A stretch of DNA of 64,000 bases, taken from Kaiparowitsia implicata GSE-PSE-MK54-09C (GTDB lineage Bacteria > Cyanobacteriota > Cyanobacteriia > Elainellales > Elainellaceae). Made by a program: the position numbers and the translations under genes. The stretch covers positions 1 to 64,000 of the forward strand of contig JAHHHI010000102.1 in the NCBI GenBank assembly GCA_019359435.1, in the 5' to 3' direction. Under the pieces are notes generated by a model. That model did not search any database and was not told the DNA's origin. It saw nothing but the letters and a program-made list of their open reading frames with translations. The first letter of the stretch is position 1, and each line of letters opens with the position of its first letter. Of the stretch, positions 52,218-61,423 are shown piece after piece.

Positions 52218-53506
52218 CGATCCCTCAGGGTGACAAGTGCAACGATGTGCAGCGCCAGGATCGGGGCGATCTTCAGAAGGGCCGCGAGCGGGTCGAGCCA
52301 GAGCCAGGGCGTGACGATCGTGCCGGCGACCGCATAGAGGAGTGAGATCGTCATACCGGCGAGCAGCGCCGCGCGCGCAGCTGGGCGAAGCGCAATTCCA
52401 AAGCCGATGAGGAGGTCTGCCACCCCCCCGCCGATAACGGCGAACGGCGCCCACGCGCCGGCGCCGCCCTGCTGCATCATGGCTATGCCGGTGGCATGGC
52501 CCGGGCCGATCGAGGCAAGGCCCGAGCCAATCCAGAAGACTATGAGGCTGACCAGCGCTACTGGCTTGACGAGGTAGAGGCCCGCAAACCAGCGTTCCTG
52601 CACTGAGGCTGGCCCTGCGTTCAGCATCATGCTTATCCGCTGAGGATCCACACCGGTAAGCCCGACCCATTCAGAATTGTCCGCCGCCGCGCCACGCGCA
52701 ATCTCAAGTCGCGCAGTGGTCCGGACCGGGGGTCGCCAGCCGAGCCGTCCGGCTAAGTCGCCGAACTGATACAACAGGCCTCCCAGCCATGCAGGCAGGT
52801 TGACTTCAGGGGCCGGCCGAAAGCCGAGCCATTGGCGGTACAACTTGACGAGCTGCGTGAAATCGAACCGTTCCGGGCCAGCCAGATTGAGCGCAATTTT
52901 TGTCGGAGCCCCGGCGTCGAGAAAGAATCGCACCGTTGTGACGACATCATCGAGCGCGACAGGCCGGAGTGGGGCGGTGTCAGCCATCACCGGCAGAAGC
53001 GGAAGCGCCGCCAGACCGCGGATTAATGCGCTTGCGCCATAGGCCGACGCTCCGAGCACGACGGAGGGACGCAGGATAACCCAGTCGAGTTTGCTCGCGA
53101 CCAGAGCTTGGTCTCCCGCCCACTTGCTTCGGGAGAATTCAGTAGGCGTCGCTTGATCTACGCCCATCGCGGAGAAATGAACGAAACGTCGGACCCCGGC
53201 CGTTTCGCAGGCGGCCACGAGAGCGCGCAGACCCGTCTCATGGGTTCCGACGAGGTCGTCCACCGGTCCCTCCTGCAGGGCGCCGGCGCAGTTCACCACC
53301 GCGTCGACACCTTCCAAAACCGCATGCCAGTCGGGTTGGCTGGCGTGTGCCAGATCCATCCGCGCCCACCGAACCACCGGGAGTCGGATGGGTCCCTCGG
53401 CAACGTGGCGGGCCATGGCAATCACGTCTTTCCCGTTCGCTGCCAACGCAGCGACGATGTGGGATCCAAGGAGACCTGTGGCCCCGATGACGGCGATGCG
53501 ATGCAT
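52214..53506 (-). CDS. fused SDR epimerase-like domain and DoxX-like membrane domain
   Basis: A 430-residue fusion. Residues 1-300: atypical extended SDR of the NDUFA9-like type (MHRIAVIGATGLLGSHIV; VVNCAGALQEGP; RFVHFSAMGVD; SRSKWAGDQAL in place of YxxxK; ILRPSVVLG). Residues about 310-430: four-helix DoxX-like domain (LVSLIVFWIGSGLASIG; GVADLLIGFGIAL; ALLAGMTISLLYAVAGT). The fusion links a nucleotide-binding module to the membrane. ATG 53506 is preferred over GTG 53527. Confidence 0.85.
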   Translation of the reverse strand: MHRIAVIGATGLLGSHIVAALAANGKDVIAMARHVAEGPIRLPVVRWARMDLAHASQPDWHAVLEGVDAVVNCAGALQEGPVDDLVGTHETGLRALVAACETAGVRRFVHFSAMGVDQATPTEFSRSKWAGDQALVASKLDWVILRPSVVLGASAYGASALIRGLAALPLLPVMADTAPLRPVALDDVVTTVRFFLDAGAPTKIALNLAGPERFDFTQLVKLYRQWLGFRPAPEVNLPAWLGGLLYQFGDLAGRLGWRPPVRTTARLEIARGAAADNSEWVGLTGVDPQRISMMLNAGPASVQERWFAGLYLVKPVALVSLIVFWIGSGLASIGPGHATGIAMMQQGGAGAWAPFAVIGGGVADLLIGFGIALRPAARAALLAGMTISLLYAVAGTIVTPWLWLDPLAALLKIAPILALHIVALVTLRDR

Positions 53507-53688
53507 TTGAACGACCCCGCGCATCACGCAGATGCAGCTTTTGCGGTAACGCGCATCGGCGCGATCAGTTCGGCGGGTTTCGCCGCCCTAGAACGGACGA
53601 AAGTTTCGCTGCCCGTTCGATATCTGCGAGCGGGGGCTTGCGGATACGCGGCGGCCGACAATGGAAGCGGCGGGGCGCACGGCATCAC

Positions 53689-54792
53689 TCACATGCCAGT
53701 TTTCGTGCCCAACCAAGAGTGAAGCGTCCTCTGCATGACCTCATACGCATTGAGCACGTCCTGCGCGATCCGGCGTGCTGCCACCTCCTGAGCAAATCGG
53801 ATCGATAGCCGCGTTGCAATGGTCCGAACCCTGTCGATCTCGTGCGGATTTCGTGACGCTCGCTTCACTAACACTCGCATGCGAGTCAAATACCGCCGGC
53901 CATTATCGGCGATCCGGTAACGCAGCCACGCGATCAGCGCGCCAAAGGCGGTTAGGATGATGCCGAGGACACTCATTCCGAGATAAACAAGATCGCCAAA
54001 GCGCTCAAAGAAGCCTTGGCCTTCTCGGTTCATGAAGCGGGCGATCCCGTCATGGGCGCGCAAAACACTTTTGGTTTCATCGATGGGCGCGAGATAAACT
54101 TCGCGGGCTGCGGTGATTTCGCTCCGGGCCGAACGGATGACATCTGTGATCTGCATAGCGACATCATGGACGATCTGGCGATCAACCCTTTCCGTCGTAA
54201 CCAACATTCTCGATACAGTGAGCGCGCGCGCCCGCCAGTCGTCAGCCTCTTCAGGCTCATCTCTCGCAGTTCCGAGAAACCACAGTTTGTCGGCCTGATC
54301 ATCGGTGATCTTGAGGCTCGTCCGGGTCAGTAACGATCTAGGCGCGGTTTCGAGCCGCTTTGCCGCTCGAATATCCAATCCGTCCGCATTGACCGGCCTG
54401 CCGAGGATCGCTGTCAACCTTTCGCTTGCAAAAGCCAGATCGGGCTCGGCCGCGCGCGCATTCGCGTCGGTCTGAACAAGGAAGCGGGTCGTCAGAACCG
54501 CAACGGCGCGGATACCGCCTTTGGTTTCCTGATCGATCCGCATAACCGCGAACTGCACGGCCCCGCCACGCAAGGCCTCCAAGGCCGCAGTGCTGCTTGC
54601 CGCCGGCACCAGAACGAACGAAAAGTTTGTGCGCGACACCGCCAGTGCGTTCAAAAATGGTTGAACCCGATCCGCGCCGGGCGTGACGGCAATCTTCAGG
54701 ATGGCACTGCTCCTGTACCACCAGAGCGCAGCAACGGCACCTCCCAGCAGTGCGAGAATGACCAGTGAAAAGACCCAATGGGTGCGCTTCAT
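53689..54792 (-). CDS. TAXI-family TRAP solute-binding-like protein with membrane anchors
   Basis: A 367-residue protein: N-terminal membrane anchor (WVFSLVILALLGGAVAALWWY), periplasmic binding-protein core with the TAXI-like opening LKIAVTPGADRVQPFLNALA and GAVQFAVMRIDQE, and a second membrane segment near residue 270 (YLGMSVLGIILTAFGALIAW) followed by a coiled, basic tail. No TRAP membrane subunit (DctM-like) is nearby, so it may be a sensor or orphan. The gene starts after GGTGGA. A GGAAC-N16-TGTT element lies upstream. Confidence 0.75.
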   Translation of the reverse strand: MKRTHWVFSLVILALLGGAVAALWWYRSSAILKIAVTPGADRVQPFLNALAVSRTNFSFVLVPAASSTAALEALRGGAVQFAVMRIDQETKGGIRAVAVLTTRFLVQTDANARAAEPDLAFASERLTAILGRPVNADGLDIRAAKRLETAPRSLLTRTSLKITDDQADKLWFLGTARDEPEEADDWRARALTVSRMLVTTERVDRQIVHDVAMQITDVIRSARSEITAAREVYLAPIDETKSVLRAHDGIARFMNREGQGFFERFGDLVYLGMSVLGIILTAFGALIAWLRYRIADNGRRYLTRMRVLVKRASRNPHEIDRVRTIATRLSIRFAQEVAARRIAQDVLNAYEVMQRTLHSWLGTKTGM

Positions 54793-54966
54793 ATAATAAA
54801 TCCACCAGATGCCGACTGCTCTCCCGCGGTCTGTTCTTCGGCCTGAAACACCATAGGGGACACCTAGTTCCGATCGTCCGCCCGGCAGGGTTCTACGGTT
54901 ACCGCGACGCGCGAAAGCGTAACCGCTCCCTCGGGCGAACGAACCAGCCCACAAATCGAATTATGT

Positions 54967-54992
54967 GGAACCTTCATAGGAGGCCTTCCGTT
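54967..54992 (+). promoter_or_regulatory. EcfG-type general stress promoter of Mn catalase
   Basis: GGAAC (54967-54971), 17 nt, CGTT (54989-54992), exact consensus, 27 nt before the start codon at 55019. Confidence 0.75.
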
Positions 54993-55018
54993 GCGCGAGA
55001 GCAACCGGAGGATTTCCC

Positions 55019-55945
55019 ATGTTTATGCGCGTCGACAAGCTGCAGGCCGAGCTGCCTGTCCCGAAGAAGGCCGACCCCAATGCCGCCGCCGCCCTGCAGG
55101 AGCTGCTCGGGGGGAAGTACGGCGAAATGTCCACCCTGAACAACTATATGTTCCAGAGCTTCAACTTCCGCAGCAAGGAGAAGCTGCGGCCGTTCTACAG
55201 CCTGGTCGCGGCCATCACGGCCGAAGAGCTCGGGCATGTCGAGCTGGTCAGCAACGGCATTGCGATGCTCGCCAATGGTCCGGACACGCCGAATGGCGAC
55301 GCCGGGGACGGCGGAGACATCTCCGGCGCACCCTTCGCGGACATGTCCGACATGCGGCTGGCGGCTGCCTTCCTGTCGAATGCTGGCGGTGCCACGCCCG
55401 TCAACAGCAATGGCGTGTCCTGGAACAATGATTTCGTCACCACGACCGGCAACGTCGTTACCGATCTGCTGCACAACTTTCATCTCGAATGCGGCGCGCG
55501 CCTGCATAAGCTGCGGGTCTACGAGACGCTGACCGATCCGACCGGCCGCGAGGTCTGCGGCTACCTGCTGGTCCGTGGCTCGGTCCATGCCCACGCCTAT
55601 GCGCTGGCGCTCAAGCAGATCACCGGCGTCGCGATCGAGAAGATGTTGCCCACGCCCAACATCAACCTCGACAAGATTCCGGAGTGCCAGAAGTACCTGC
55701 AGGAGGGTTCGCACCGCCGGCTCTATACCTTCAGCCCTAACGACTACAAGGAAATGGCCGGCATCTGGGGCAATGGCGAAATGGCGCTTCCCGGCGATCC
55801 GCCGGGTGAGCTCGAGGTCGTCGACGGCATGCCGGAGGGCGGCAAGATCCATCAGTTCACCGGCGTGCCCTCGGCATTCACCCCGGACTATGCGCCCGAG
55901 GAAATGTTCGAGATCGCCACCAAGCTCTACAAGGCCTCGCGTTAG
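55019..55945 (+). CDS. manganese catalase
   Basis: A 308-residue non-heme catalase breaking down hydrogen peroxide with a dimanganese centre. GKYGEMSTLNNYMFQSFNFR gives the first Glu, AITAEELGHVELVSNGI the E-x-x-H ligands, and LHNFHLECGARLHKLRVYE with RGSVHAHAYALALKQI the second pair of ligands. Length and the C-terminal FTPDYAPEEMFEIA are normal. GGAGG precedes the ATG, and a perfect stress promoter and a terminator flank the gene, so it is monocistronic and stress-induced. Confidence 0.95.
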   Translation: MFMRVDKLQAELPVPKKADPNAAAALQELLGGKYGEMSTLNNYMFQSFNFRSKEKLRPFYSLVAAITAEELGHVELVSNGIAMLANGPDTPNGDAGDGGDISGAPFADMSDMRLAAAFLSNAGGATPVNSNGVSWNNDFVTTTGNVVTDLLHNFHLECGARLHKLRVYETLTDPTGREVCGYLLVRGSVHAHAYALALKQITGVAIEKMLPTPNINLDKIPECQKYLQEGSHRRLYTFSPNDYKEMAGIWGNGEMALPGDPPGELEVVDGMPEGGKIHQFTGVPSAFTPDYAPEEMFEIATKLYKASR

Positions 55946-55953
55946 CAGTGCAC

Positions 55954-55977
55954 GCGCCGGCCAGCGATGGCCGGCGC
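55954..55977 (+). terminator. hairpin terminator after Mn catalase
   Basis: GCGCCGGCC (55954-55962), loop AGCGAT, GGCCGGCGC (55969-55977), followed by TTATC. Nine GC pairs; the T run is short, so termination may be partial and allow readthrough into treZ. Confidence 0.65.
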
Positions 55978-55995
55978 TTATCATCTACTATTCCA

Positions 55996-57756
55996 ATGAG
56001 TTCGCCCATGTATGTTCACGAATATGGCTTCGGCGCGCAGATCGTCACGAACGGAACGCTCTTTCGTATCTGGGCGCCCGAGCATGACAGCTTGCAACTC
56101 GAACTGGCTGACGGCCCAGTATTCGACCTGAAGCCCGCCGGTGACGGTTGGTTCGAAGTTCTTCTCGAGCAAGCCCAGTCGGGCACGCGGTACCGATACA
56201 AATTGCCCGACGGTACGAGCGCCGCCGATCCGGCTGCGCGCGCTCAAAGTTCCGATGTTCACGGTTGGAGCGTGGTGGTCGACCCGACCAGCTATGTCTG
56301 GCGGCATCCGGATTGGCTGGGCAGGCCGTGGCACGAAATGGTCATATACGAAATTCATGTCGGCATTCTTGGGGGGTTCAAGGCGGTAACCGACAGGCTA
56401 GCTGGCCTTGCAGCCCTTGGGATCACGGCGATCCAACTCATGCCGCTCGCCGATTTCTCTGGCCGACGAAATTGGGGTTACGACGGCGTCCAGCTTTTTG
56501 CCCCGGCGGAGGCCTATGGCCCGCTCGAGGAGCTAAAGGAGCTCATCGATACGGCGCATGCGCTGCGCATGAATGTCTTCCTCGATGTCGTCTATAATCA
56601 CTTCGGTCCCGATGGCGCGTATATTCGCGCCTTCGCCCCACAGATGTTTCGCTCGGACATCAAGACGCCCTGGGGAGATGCGATCGACTTCCGCCGGACC
56701 GAGGTCCGCTCGTTCTTCATCGAGAACGCGATCTACTGGCTCAAGGAATATCGCTTCGATGGCCTGCGCTTCGACGCCGTCCACGCGATCGAGTCGGAAG
56801 ACTTCATGGAGACGGCCACGCGCCGTATCCGGAGCGCGCTGGATCCCGAGAGACAGATACACTTCATTCTTGAAAACGAGGCCAACGACAGCGCATTACT
56901 CGCTTCGCCGCTGATCACGGCGCAGTGGAACGACGATTTCCACAATGCACTGCATGTGATCCTGACCGGAGAAACGCACGCCTACTATCAGGCCTTCGCC
57001 GACCGCCCGATCCAGAAGCTCGGCCGTGTGCTCGCAGAAGGGTTCGCCTACCAGGGAGAGATAGTGCCCACTAGCGGCGAGCCGCGGGGAAAACCGAGCG
57101 GGCATCTGCCTCCGACTTGTTTCGTCAGTTTTCTGCAAAACCACGATCAAGTCGGAAACCGCGCCAAGGGTGACCGTCTTACGACCCTTGCCCATCCAGA
57201 GGCTCTCCGCGCTGCGATGGTCCTTCTGCTGTTATCACCGCAAATACCGATGCTGTTCATGGGAGAGGAGATCGGCAGCGAAACGCCGTTCATGTATTTT
57301 ACGGATTATCACGACGAACTTGCAGAAGCCGTACGGCAGGGGCGCAACAGGGAGTTCGCGCAAGACCCGGTGGTCGCGTCGGGGGTGACGCTTGAAGAAG
57401 TTCCCAATCCAAATGCTCCCGAGACATTCGAGGCGAGCTCTCCCGCGCCTGGTGCTCAGGCCCAGGCATGGGAACATCTCGTACGGAAGCTTCTCATGAT
57501 CCGCCGGAGGGAAATCGTACCGCACCTGGAGGACGCGCGCGGTTGCCCTGTGACAGTGCTTGGACCGAAGGCGCTCCTGGCCCGATGGCAACTGCATGGC
57601 GGCTCTGAGCTCGCCATAGCAATCAACCTGGGCAGCGACCCCGTCGCCACGCCGGCGTTGCAGGGTCGCCTCCTTTACCAATCGGCGCCCGAGGTCAAAG
57701 AACGAGTGCTGCGAAACGAATTGCCGAGGTACGCGGCAGCCGTTTTTGTCAGTTAG
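55996..57756 (+). CDS. treZ: malto-oligosyltrehalose trehalohydrolase (second copy)
   Basis: A 586-residue GH13 enzyme of the TreZ type: YGFGAQIVTNGTLFRIWAPEH, VIYEIHVGILGGFKAVTDRL, LMPLADFSGRRNWGYDG, DVVYNHFG, LRFDAVHAIES (nucleophile Asp), ILENEAND (Glu) and LQNHDQVGNRAKGDRL (Asp). It is clearly diverged from the copy at 23228 (for example DAVH instead of DSAH). There is no Shine-Dalgarno before ATG 55996 or 56008, so the start is uncertain. It precedes the oxidoreductase operon. Confidence 0.88.
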   Translation: MSSPMYVHEYGFGAQIVTNGTLFRIWAPEHDSLQLELADGPVFDLKPAGDGWFEVLLEQAQSGTRYRYKLPDGTSAADPAARAQSSDVHGWSVVVDPTSYVWRHPDWLGRPWHEMVIYEIHVGILGGFKAVTDRLAGLAALGITAIQLMPLADFSGRRNWGYDGVQLFAPAEAYGPLEELKELIDTAHALRMNVFLDVVYNHFGPDGAYIRAFAPQMFRSDIKTPWGDAIDFRRTEVRSFFIENAIYWLKEYRFDGLRFDAVHAIESEDFMETATRRIRSALDPERQIHFILENEANDSALLASPLITAQWNDDFHNALHVILTGETHAYYQAFADRPIQKLGRVLAEGFAYQGEIVPTSGEPRGKPSGHLPPTCFVSFLQNHDQVGNRAKGDRLTTLAHPEALRAAMVLLLLSPQIPMLFMGEEIGSETPFMYFTDYHDELAEAVRQGRNREFAQDPVVASGVTLEEVPNPNAPETFEASSPAPGAQAQAWEHLVRKLLMIRRREIVPHLEDARGCPVTVLGPKALLARWQLHGGSELAIAINLGSDPVATPALQGRLLYQSAPEVKERVLRNELPRYAAAVFVS

Positions 57757-57808
57757 AACGTGCAGAAACGACCTCTGGATCGGATTGCTGCTGGCAAAAG
57801 GCGACGTG

Positions 57809-58411
57809 ATGACTAATTCGCTGCCCCCACTGACATCTCGCGCCGCGCACATTTGCATCGATATGCAGCGGATCTTTTCCGCACAGGGTCCATGGTCGAC
57901 GCCATGGCTCCCGAAGGTGCTGCCGCAATGCGTAGCTCTCGCCCAGCATCGACCTGAGGCGACGATTTTTACCCGGTTCGTCACCTCGGTCTCACCCGAC
58001 ACGGCCCGGGGAGCATGGAAGAGCTTCTATCGGGAATGGCCTGAGACCACGAGCGCCATACTAGATCCGGCCTTATTGGATCTCGTTCCCGAGCTGGCGC
58101 GCTTCGCCCCTCCGGCTCCGGTCTTCGACAAACCGGTCTATTCGGCGTTCGCCGGACGGAAGCTGGTCGCTCATCTCCTTGAGCGCGAGATAGACACGGT
58201 TATCTTGAGCGGGGCCGAGACCGATGTCTGTGTACTCTCCTCGGCTCTGGGCGCTGTGGATCATGGCTTCCATGTCGTTGTCGCCACTGACGCTGTTTGT
58301 AGCTTTTCGGACAAGGGACACGATGCCTTGCTCGATCTTTTCAAGCAGCGCTTCAGTCAGCAGATATCGGCCGCGGAGACAGCCCAAATTCTAGAAGAGT
58401 GGCGTGCATGA
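57809..58411 (+). CDS. cysteine hydrolase of the isochorismatase family
   Basis: A 200-residue alpha/beta hydrolase: HICIDMQRIFSAQGPW (catalytic Asp), FDKPVYSAFAGRKLVAHL (Lys) and LSGAETDVCVLSSALGAVDHGF (nucleophile Cys), the triad of isochorismatase-like amidases. The substrate is not known; nicotinamidase or amidase activity is possible. The stop overlaps the reductase start by 4 nt, making it the first gene of a three-gene unit. Confidence 0.88.
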   Translation: MTNSLPPLTSRAAHICIDMQRIFSAQGPWSTPWLPKVLPQCVALAQHRPEATIFTRFVTSVSPDTARGAWKSFYREWPETTSAILDPALLDLVPELARFAPPAPVFDKPVYSAFAGRKLVAHLLEREIDTVILSGAETDVCVLSSALGAVDHGFHVVVATDAVCSFSDKGHDALLDLFKQRFSQQISAAETAQILEEWRA

Positions 58412-59376
58412 CCATCGAGCAGTCGGACTGCCTCATCATAGGAGGAGGGCCGGCAGGCCTCACGGCCGCGACCTATCTCGCCCGTTTCCACATGCGCGTT
58501 ACGCTCGTTAATGATGGGAAAAGCCGCGCGCTGTTGATCCCGCAGAGCCATAACCTTCCCGGATTCCCAGAAGGGATATCAGGCCACGACCTTCTGTTGC
58601 GAATGCGAGAGCACGCCCGCCAGTATGGGGCTGCTCTGGTCGACGGTCGCGTCGACGATATCCGGCGAACGGCAACGGGATTTGTCGCTCAGACGCAGGA
58701 CGGGGCTTGGTCCGCGCGAGCCGTCCTTCTGGCGACGGGCGTCACGAACCGGCGGCCGTCACTCGATGACGATACTCATGCCGAGGCGCTGCGACGTGGA
58801 CATCTGCGGTATTGCCCGGTGTGCGATGGGTATGAGGTCTCGGGGCAAAACGTGGCCGTCATCGGCTGCGACGAGCGAGCCGTCAGCGAATGCGAGTTCC
58901 TGCGCTCGTTTTCTGATCGCGTCACAGCGATCTCGACGGTCGGAGACGATTTCCCGGATGACTTACGGCATCGACTTGAACGGATCGGCGCAACGATACG
59001 GCTTGGCCCGATTACCGCAATACGTTTGAGCGTTTCGGGCCTGGAGGTCGCAGCGGAAGACGGGGTCAAAAACTATGATGCCGTCTATCCGGCGCTCGGA
59101 TCCTCCATTCATTCGAGCCTTGCGAAGGAGCTCGGAGCCGCTGCCACGGAGGACGGATGTATCGAGGTCGATCGCCATCAGCGTACGACCGTCAAACATC
59201 TCTACGCAGCTGGGGACGTTGTCTACGGACTGGATCAGATCAGCGTGTGCAACGGCCAGGCGGCAATCGCCGCAGTGGCGATCAGGAACGACCTCAGCGC
59301 AGAACAGCAATTATCTTGGCCGCCTGCGGCACGTCAGGCTTTCTTGTCGCCGGAGCCGGATGTCGGCAATCCATGA
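58408..59376 (+). CDS. FAD-dependent thioredoxin-reductase-like oxidoreductase
   Basis: A 322-residue flavoprotein: LIIGGGPAGLTAATYLARF (FAD), HNLPGFPEGISG, YCPVCDGYEVSGQ with the redox-active C-x2-C, VAVIGCDERAV (NADPH), and YAAGDVVYGLDQISVCNGQAAIAA. This is the low-molecular-weight thioredoxin reductase fold, but the partner may not be thioredoxin. Start 58408 is fixed by the ATGA overlap. It is coupled to a small gene downstream by another 4-nt overlap. Confidence 0.88.
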   Translation: MTIEQSDCLIIGGGPAGLTAATYLARFHMRVTLVNDGKSRALLIPQSHNLPGFPEGISGHDLLLRMREHARQYGAALVDGRVDDIRRTATGFVAQTQDGAWSARAVLLATGVTNRRPSLDDDTHAEALRRGHLRYCPVCDGYEVSGQNVAVIGCDERAVSECEFLRSFSDRVTAISTVGDDFPDDLRHRLERIGATIRLGPITAIRLSVSGLEVAAEDGVKNYDAVYPALGSSIHSSLAKELGAAATEDGCIEVDRHQRTTVKHLYAAGDVVYGLDQISVCNGQAAIAAVAIRNDLSAEQQLSWPPAARQAFLSPEPDVGNP

Positions 59377-59678
59377 AAAGTATCGAGATATTCCTCCCCA
59401 TGAAAGCCAATGACGGGACGCCGTTCCGGGGGGAGGTCTTCGACCGGATCGAGGACGAGCTCACCGAAAAGTTCGGTGGCGTGACGGCCTACAAGCGTGC
59501 GCCGGCCGAGGGCCGATGGAATAGCGGCGGCGAGATGCAAGTCGATCAGATCGCAATATTCGAGGTTGTCGCCGACGGTATCGATCATGCTTGGTGGAAA
59601 AGGTTTCGTGCTGCCCTCGAGGAAAGCTTACGGCAGGAGAAGATCCTGATCACGGCGCGGGAGATTGAGGTACTCTGA
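59373..59678 (+). CDS. small conserved hypothetical protein
   Basis: A 101-residue protein: MKSIEIFLPMKANDGTPF, EDELTEKFGGVTAYKRAPAEG, MQVDQIAIFEVVAD and WWKRFRAALEESLRQEKILI. It has a beta-alpha layout and resembles small proteins often next to FAD oxidoreductases; no named family. Translationally coupled to the reductase gene and followed by a strong terminator. Confidence 0.72.
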   Translation: MKSIEIFLPMKANDGTPFRGEVFDRIEDELTEKFGGVTAYKRAPAEGRWNSGGEMQVDQIAIFEVVADGIDHAWWKRFRAALEESLRQEKILITAREIEVL

Positions 59679-59683
59679 GGGAA

Positions 59684-59708
59684 AGGCGGGGATACGGTAT
59701 CCCCGCCT
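59684..59708 (+). terminator. terminator of the 57809-59678 operon
   Basis: AGGCGGGGATA (59684-59694), CGG loop, TATCCCCGCCT (59698-59708), an 11-bp perfect stem right after the stop codon at 59678. It lies between convergent genes and could serve both. Confidence 0.78.
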
Positions 59709-59711
59709 GAG

Positions 59712-60719
59712 TCAATTCGTGCTCCACCGGGCGATCGGTTCCCTCCCAACCTGATTGCCTAACGCTCCGGTAGGTTCGGCAATGGAGGGCTCGCCATCGT
59801 TCGCGGCGTCATGGTCTTCGCGTTTCATGCGCTCCCGGATTCCGCCGCCGATGCCGGCACCCTCAGCCATCGGCTCGTAGATACTGCCCGTCGTGTTGGG
59901 TGCAGGCCAAGCTTTCTGCACTTCGCGATCGGCGATGTTGGCCGACAGGCGCTCGGTTAGATCGGGGAAGAGAAGATGAGATAGGTTCGAGGCCTTAGCC
60001 GTCATGCCGACCGGCATCTCCTCCTCGGGATCGGTGCAGGCACGCACAATCGCGTCGATGACGATCTGCGGATCGTCCATGGCCATCATCCGGGGCTCAT
60101 GGCCGGTGTAGTTGGCAGCATGCGTCCACCACGGGGTATCAACCGCCCAGGGCATGATCGTCGCTACCTTGATGCCCTGCTGCTTCGTCAGACGCAGCTC
60201 CTCGTTGAGCGACCGGCTCAGACTGAGAACGGCCGCCTTCGAGGCTGCGTAGGATGCCTGGTACGCAAGCGGCACCTTGCTGTCGATCGAGCCGACATTG
60301 ACCAGCGTGCCGTGCCCCTGGGCGCGGAACAGGCCAAGCGCGGCATGCGCGCCATAGATCAGGCCTTTGAGGTTCACATCGATGATCCGGGCATGATCCT
60401 CGATCGGGATGTCCCAGAAGTAGCCCAGCGCCCCGACACCGACGTTGTTGATCCATACGTCGACCTTGCCGAAGCGCTCGACGGCCTGATCCTTCAATAC
60501 GCCGACATCCACGGCGTTGCTGACGTCCGTGGTGACGGCGAGCGCCTTGCCTCCGCGCGCCGTGATCTGATTTGCAAGTTCCTCGATCAGGTTGGCGCGC
60601 CGCGCCGCCAGAACGACGTTTGCACCTTCGGCAGCAAGTTTCTCGGCAGAGCCGCGTCCAAAACCGCTGGAGGCGCCGGTGATGACGATGGTCTTAGCGT
60701 TCAGATCCGGGTTTGGCAT
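59712..60719 (-). CDS. short-chain dehydrogenase
   Basis: A 335-residue SDR: TIVITGASSGFGRGSAEKLA (TGxxxGxG), VDVWINNVGVGALG, TLVNVGSIDSKVPLAYQASYAASKAAVLSL with the catalytic Tyr and Lys, and PWAVDTPWWTHAAN. A C-terminal extension of about 70 residues, ending in a low-complexity tail (GIGGGIRERMKREDHD), follows the fold. Substrate unknown. ATG 60719 has GAGG 7 nt upstream; a GGAAC-N17-TGTT element lies before it. Confidence 0.88.
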   Translation of the reverse strand: MPNPDLNAKTIVITGASSGFGRGSAEKLAAEGANVVLAARRANLIEELANQITARGGKALAVTTDVSNAVDVGVLKDQAVERFGKVDVWINNVGVGALGYFWDIPIEDHARIIDVNLKGLIYGAHAALGLFRAQGHGTLVNVGSIDSKVPLAYQASYAASKAAVLSLSRSLNEELRLTKQQGIKVATIMPWAVDTPWWTHAANYTGHEPRMMAMDDPQIVIDAIVRACTDPEEEMPVGMTAKASNLSHLLFPDLTERLSANIADREVQKAWPAPNTTGSIYEPMAEGAGIGGGIRERMKREDHDAANDGEPSIAEPTGALGNQVGREPIARWSTN

Positions 60720-60787
60720 GTGCATCCTCGCATTAGGGTTCGCCTCGCCAACACGTCGGTGCCGCCGTTGGTTCCTCCGAAGGCGTC

Positions 60788-61423
60788 CTAGGCACCGGTA
60801 TCGCTGTGAGCGGCACTGACAGGCTTCGATTCCGGCGAGTTCCTGAAGCGAAGGAAGATCGACAACACGACCAGCACCGCCGTCGACAAAAATTCCGACT
60901 GCCAGTTCTGGAAAGACTCGAACCAGAATCTTGCATCCCCGAGATAAGACAATCGGGTCTTCACTTCGGTGCTGTGGAGCAGCGCCTCCTGATTGGCGGC
61001 AGCCGCGCTTCCCAACCAATGCGCCACGAAGCTGGCGACGAACAGCGCCGTCAACGCGAGCCCGAGCGAATGGGCGTAAATCCACTGCAACGCAGGATGT
61101 CTGCTGCGCCAAGTATCGGCCAGCTCGTCGCCGTCCCGTTCGGGCTCGTCGGGATCGCGCGACTCTGCCGAACCTCGCTGGAACAGCGTCGCGGTCAGCA
61201 TTACGTATGCGCCCATTTGCAGGAACTCGCTCTCCCAGTTCTCGAACAGTGCTGAGAGGAACGAGCCTGAGGCCACGTACTCAAGAATGCCAATAGGAGG
61301 CTGTTGGTGGCTTGACAGCATCTCGTTTTCGACCGTCAGGCCGGACGCCACCATTCCCGAGATGCATAGAGCGGTCAGCACCAGCAGCGTGATCGTCAGA
61401 CCGTTGTCGCGCAAGAATTTCAT
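60788..61423 (-). CDS. DUF6766 family membrane protein
   Basis: A 211-residue protein with the DUF6766 pattern: MKFLRDNGLTITLLVLTALC, then FENWESEFLQMGAYVMLTATLFQRGSAES and its internal repeat FQNWQSEFLSTAVLVVLSIFL. Four membrane helices, two of them carrying the repeated N-W-x-S-E-F motif. Unknown function; typical of stress-associated loci in Rhizobiales. Lies 69 nt upstream of the SDR gene on the same strand. Confidence 0.85.
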   Translation of the reverse strand: MKFLRDNGLTITLLVLTALCISGMVASGLTVENEMLSSHQQPPIGILEYVASGSFLSALFENWESEFLQMGAYVMLTATLFQRGSAESRDPDEPERDGDELADTWRSRHPALQWIYAHSLGLALTALFVASFVAHWLGSAAAANQEALLHSTEVKTRLSYLGDARFWFESFQNWQSEFLSTAVLVVLSIFLRFRNSPESKPVSAAHSDTGA

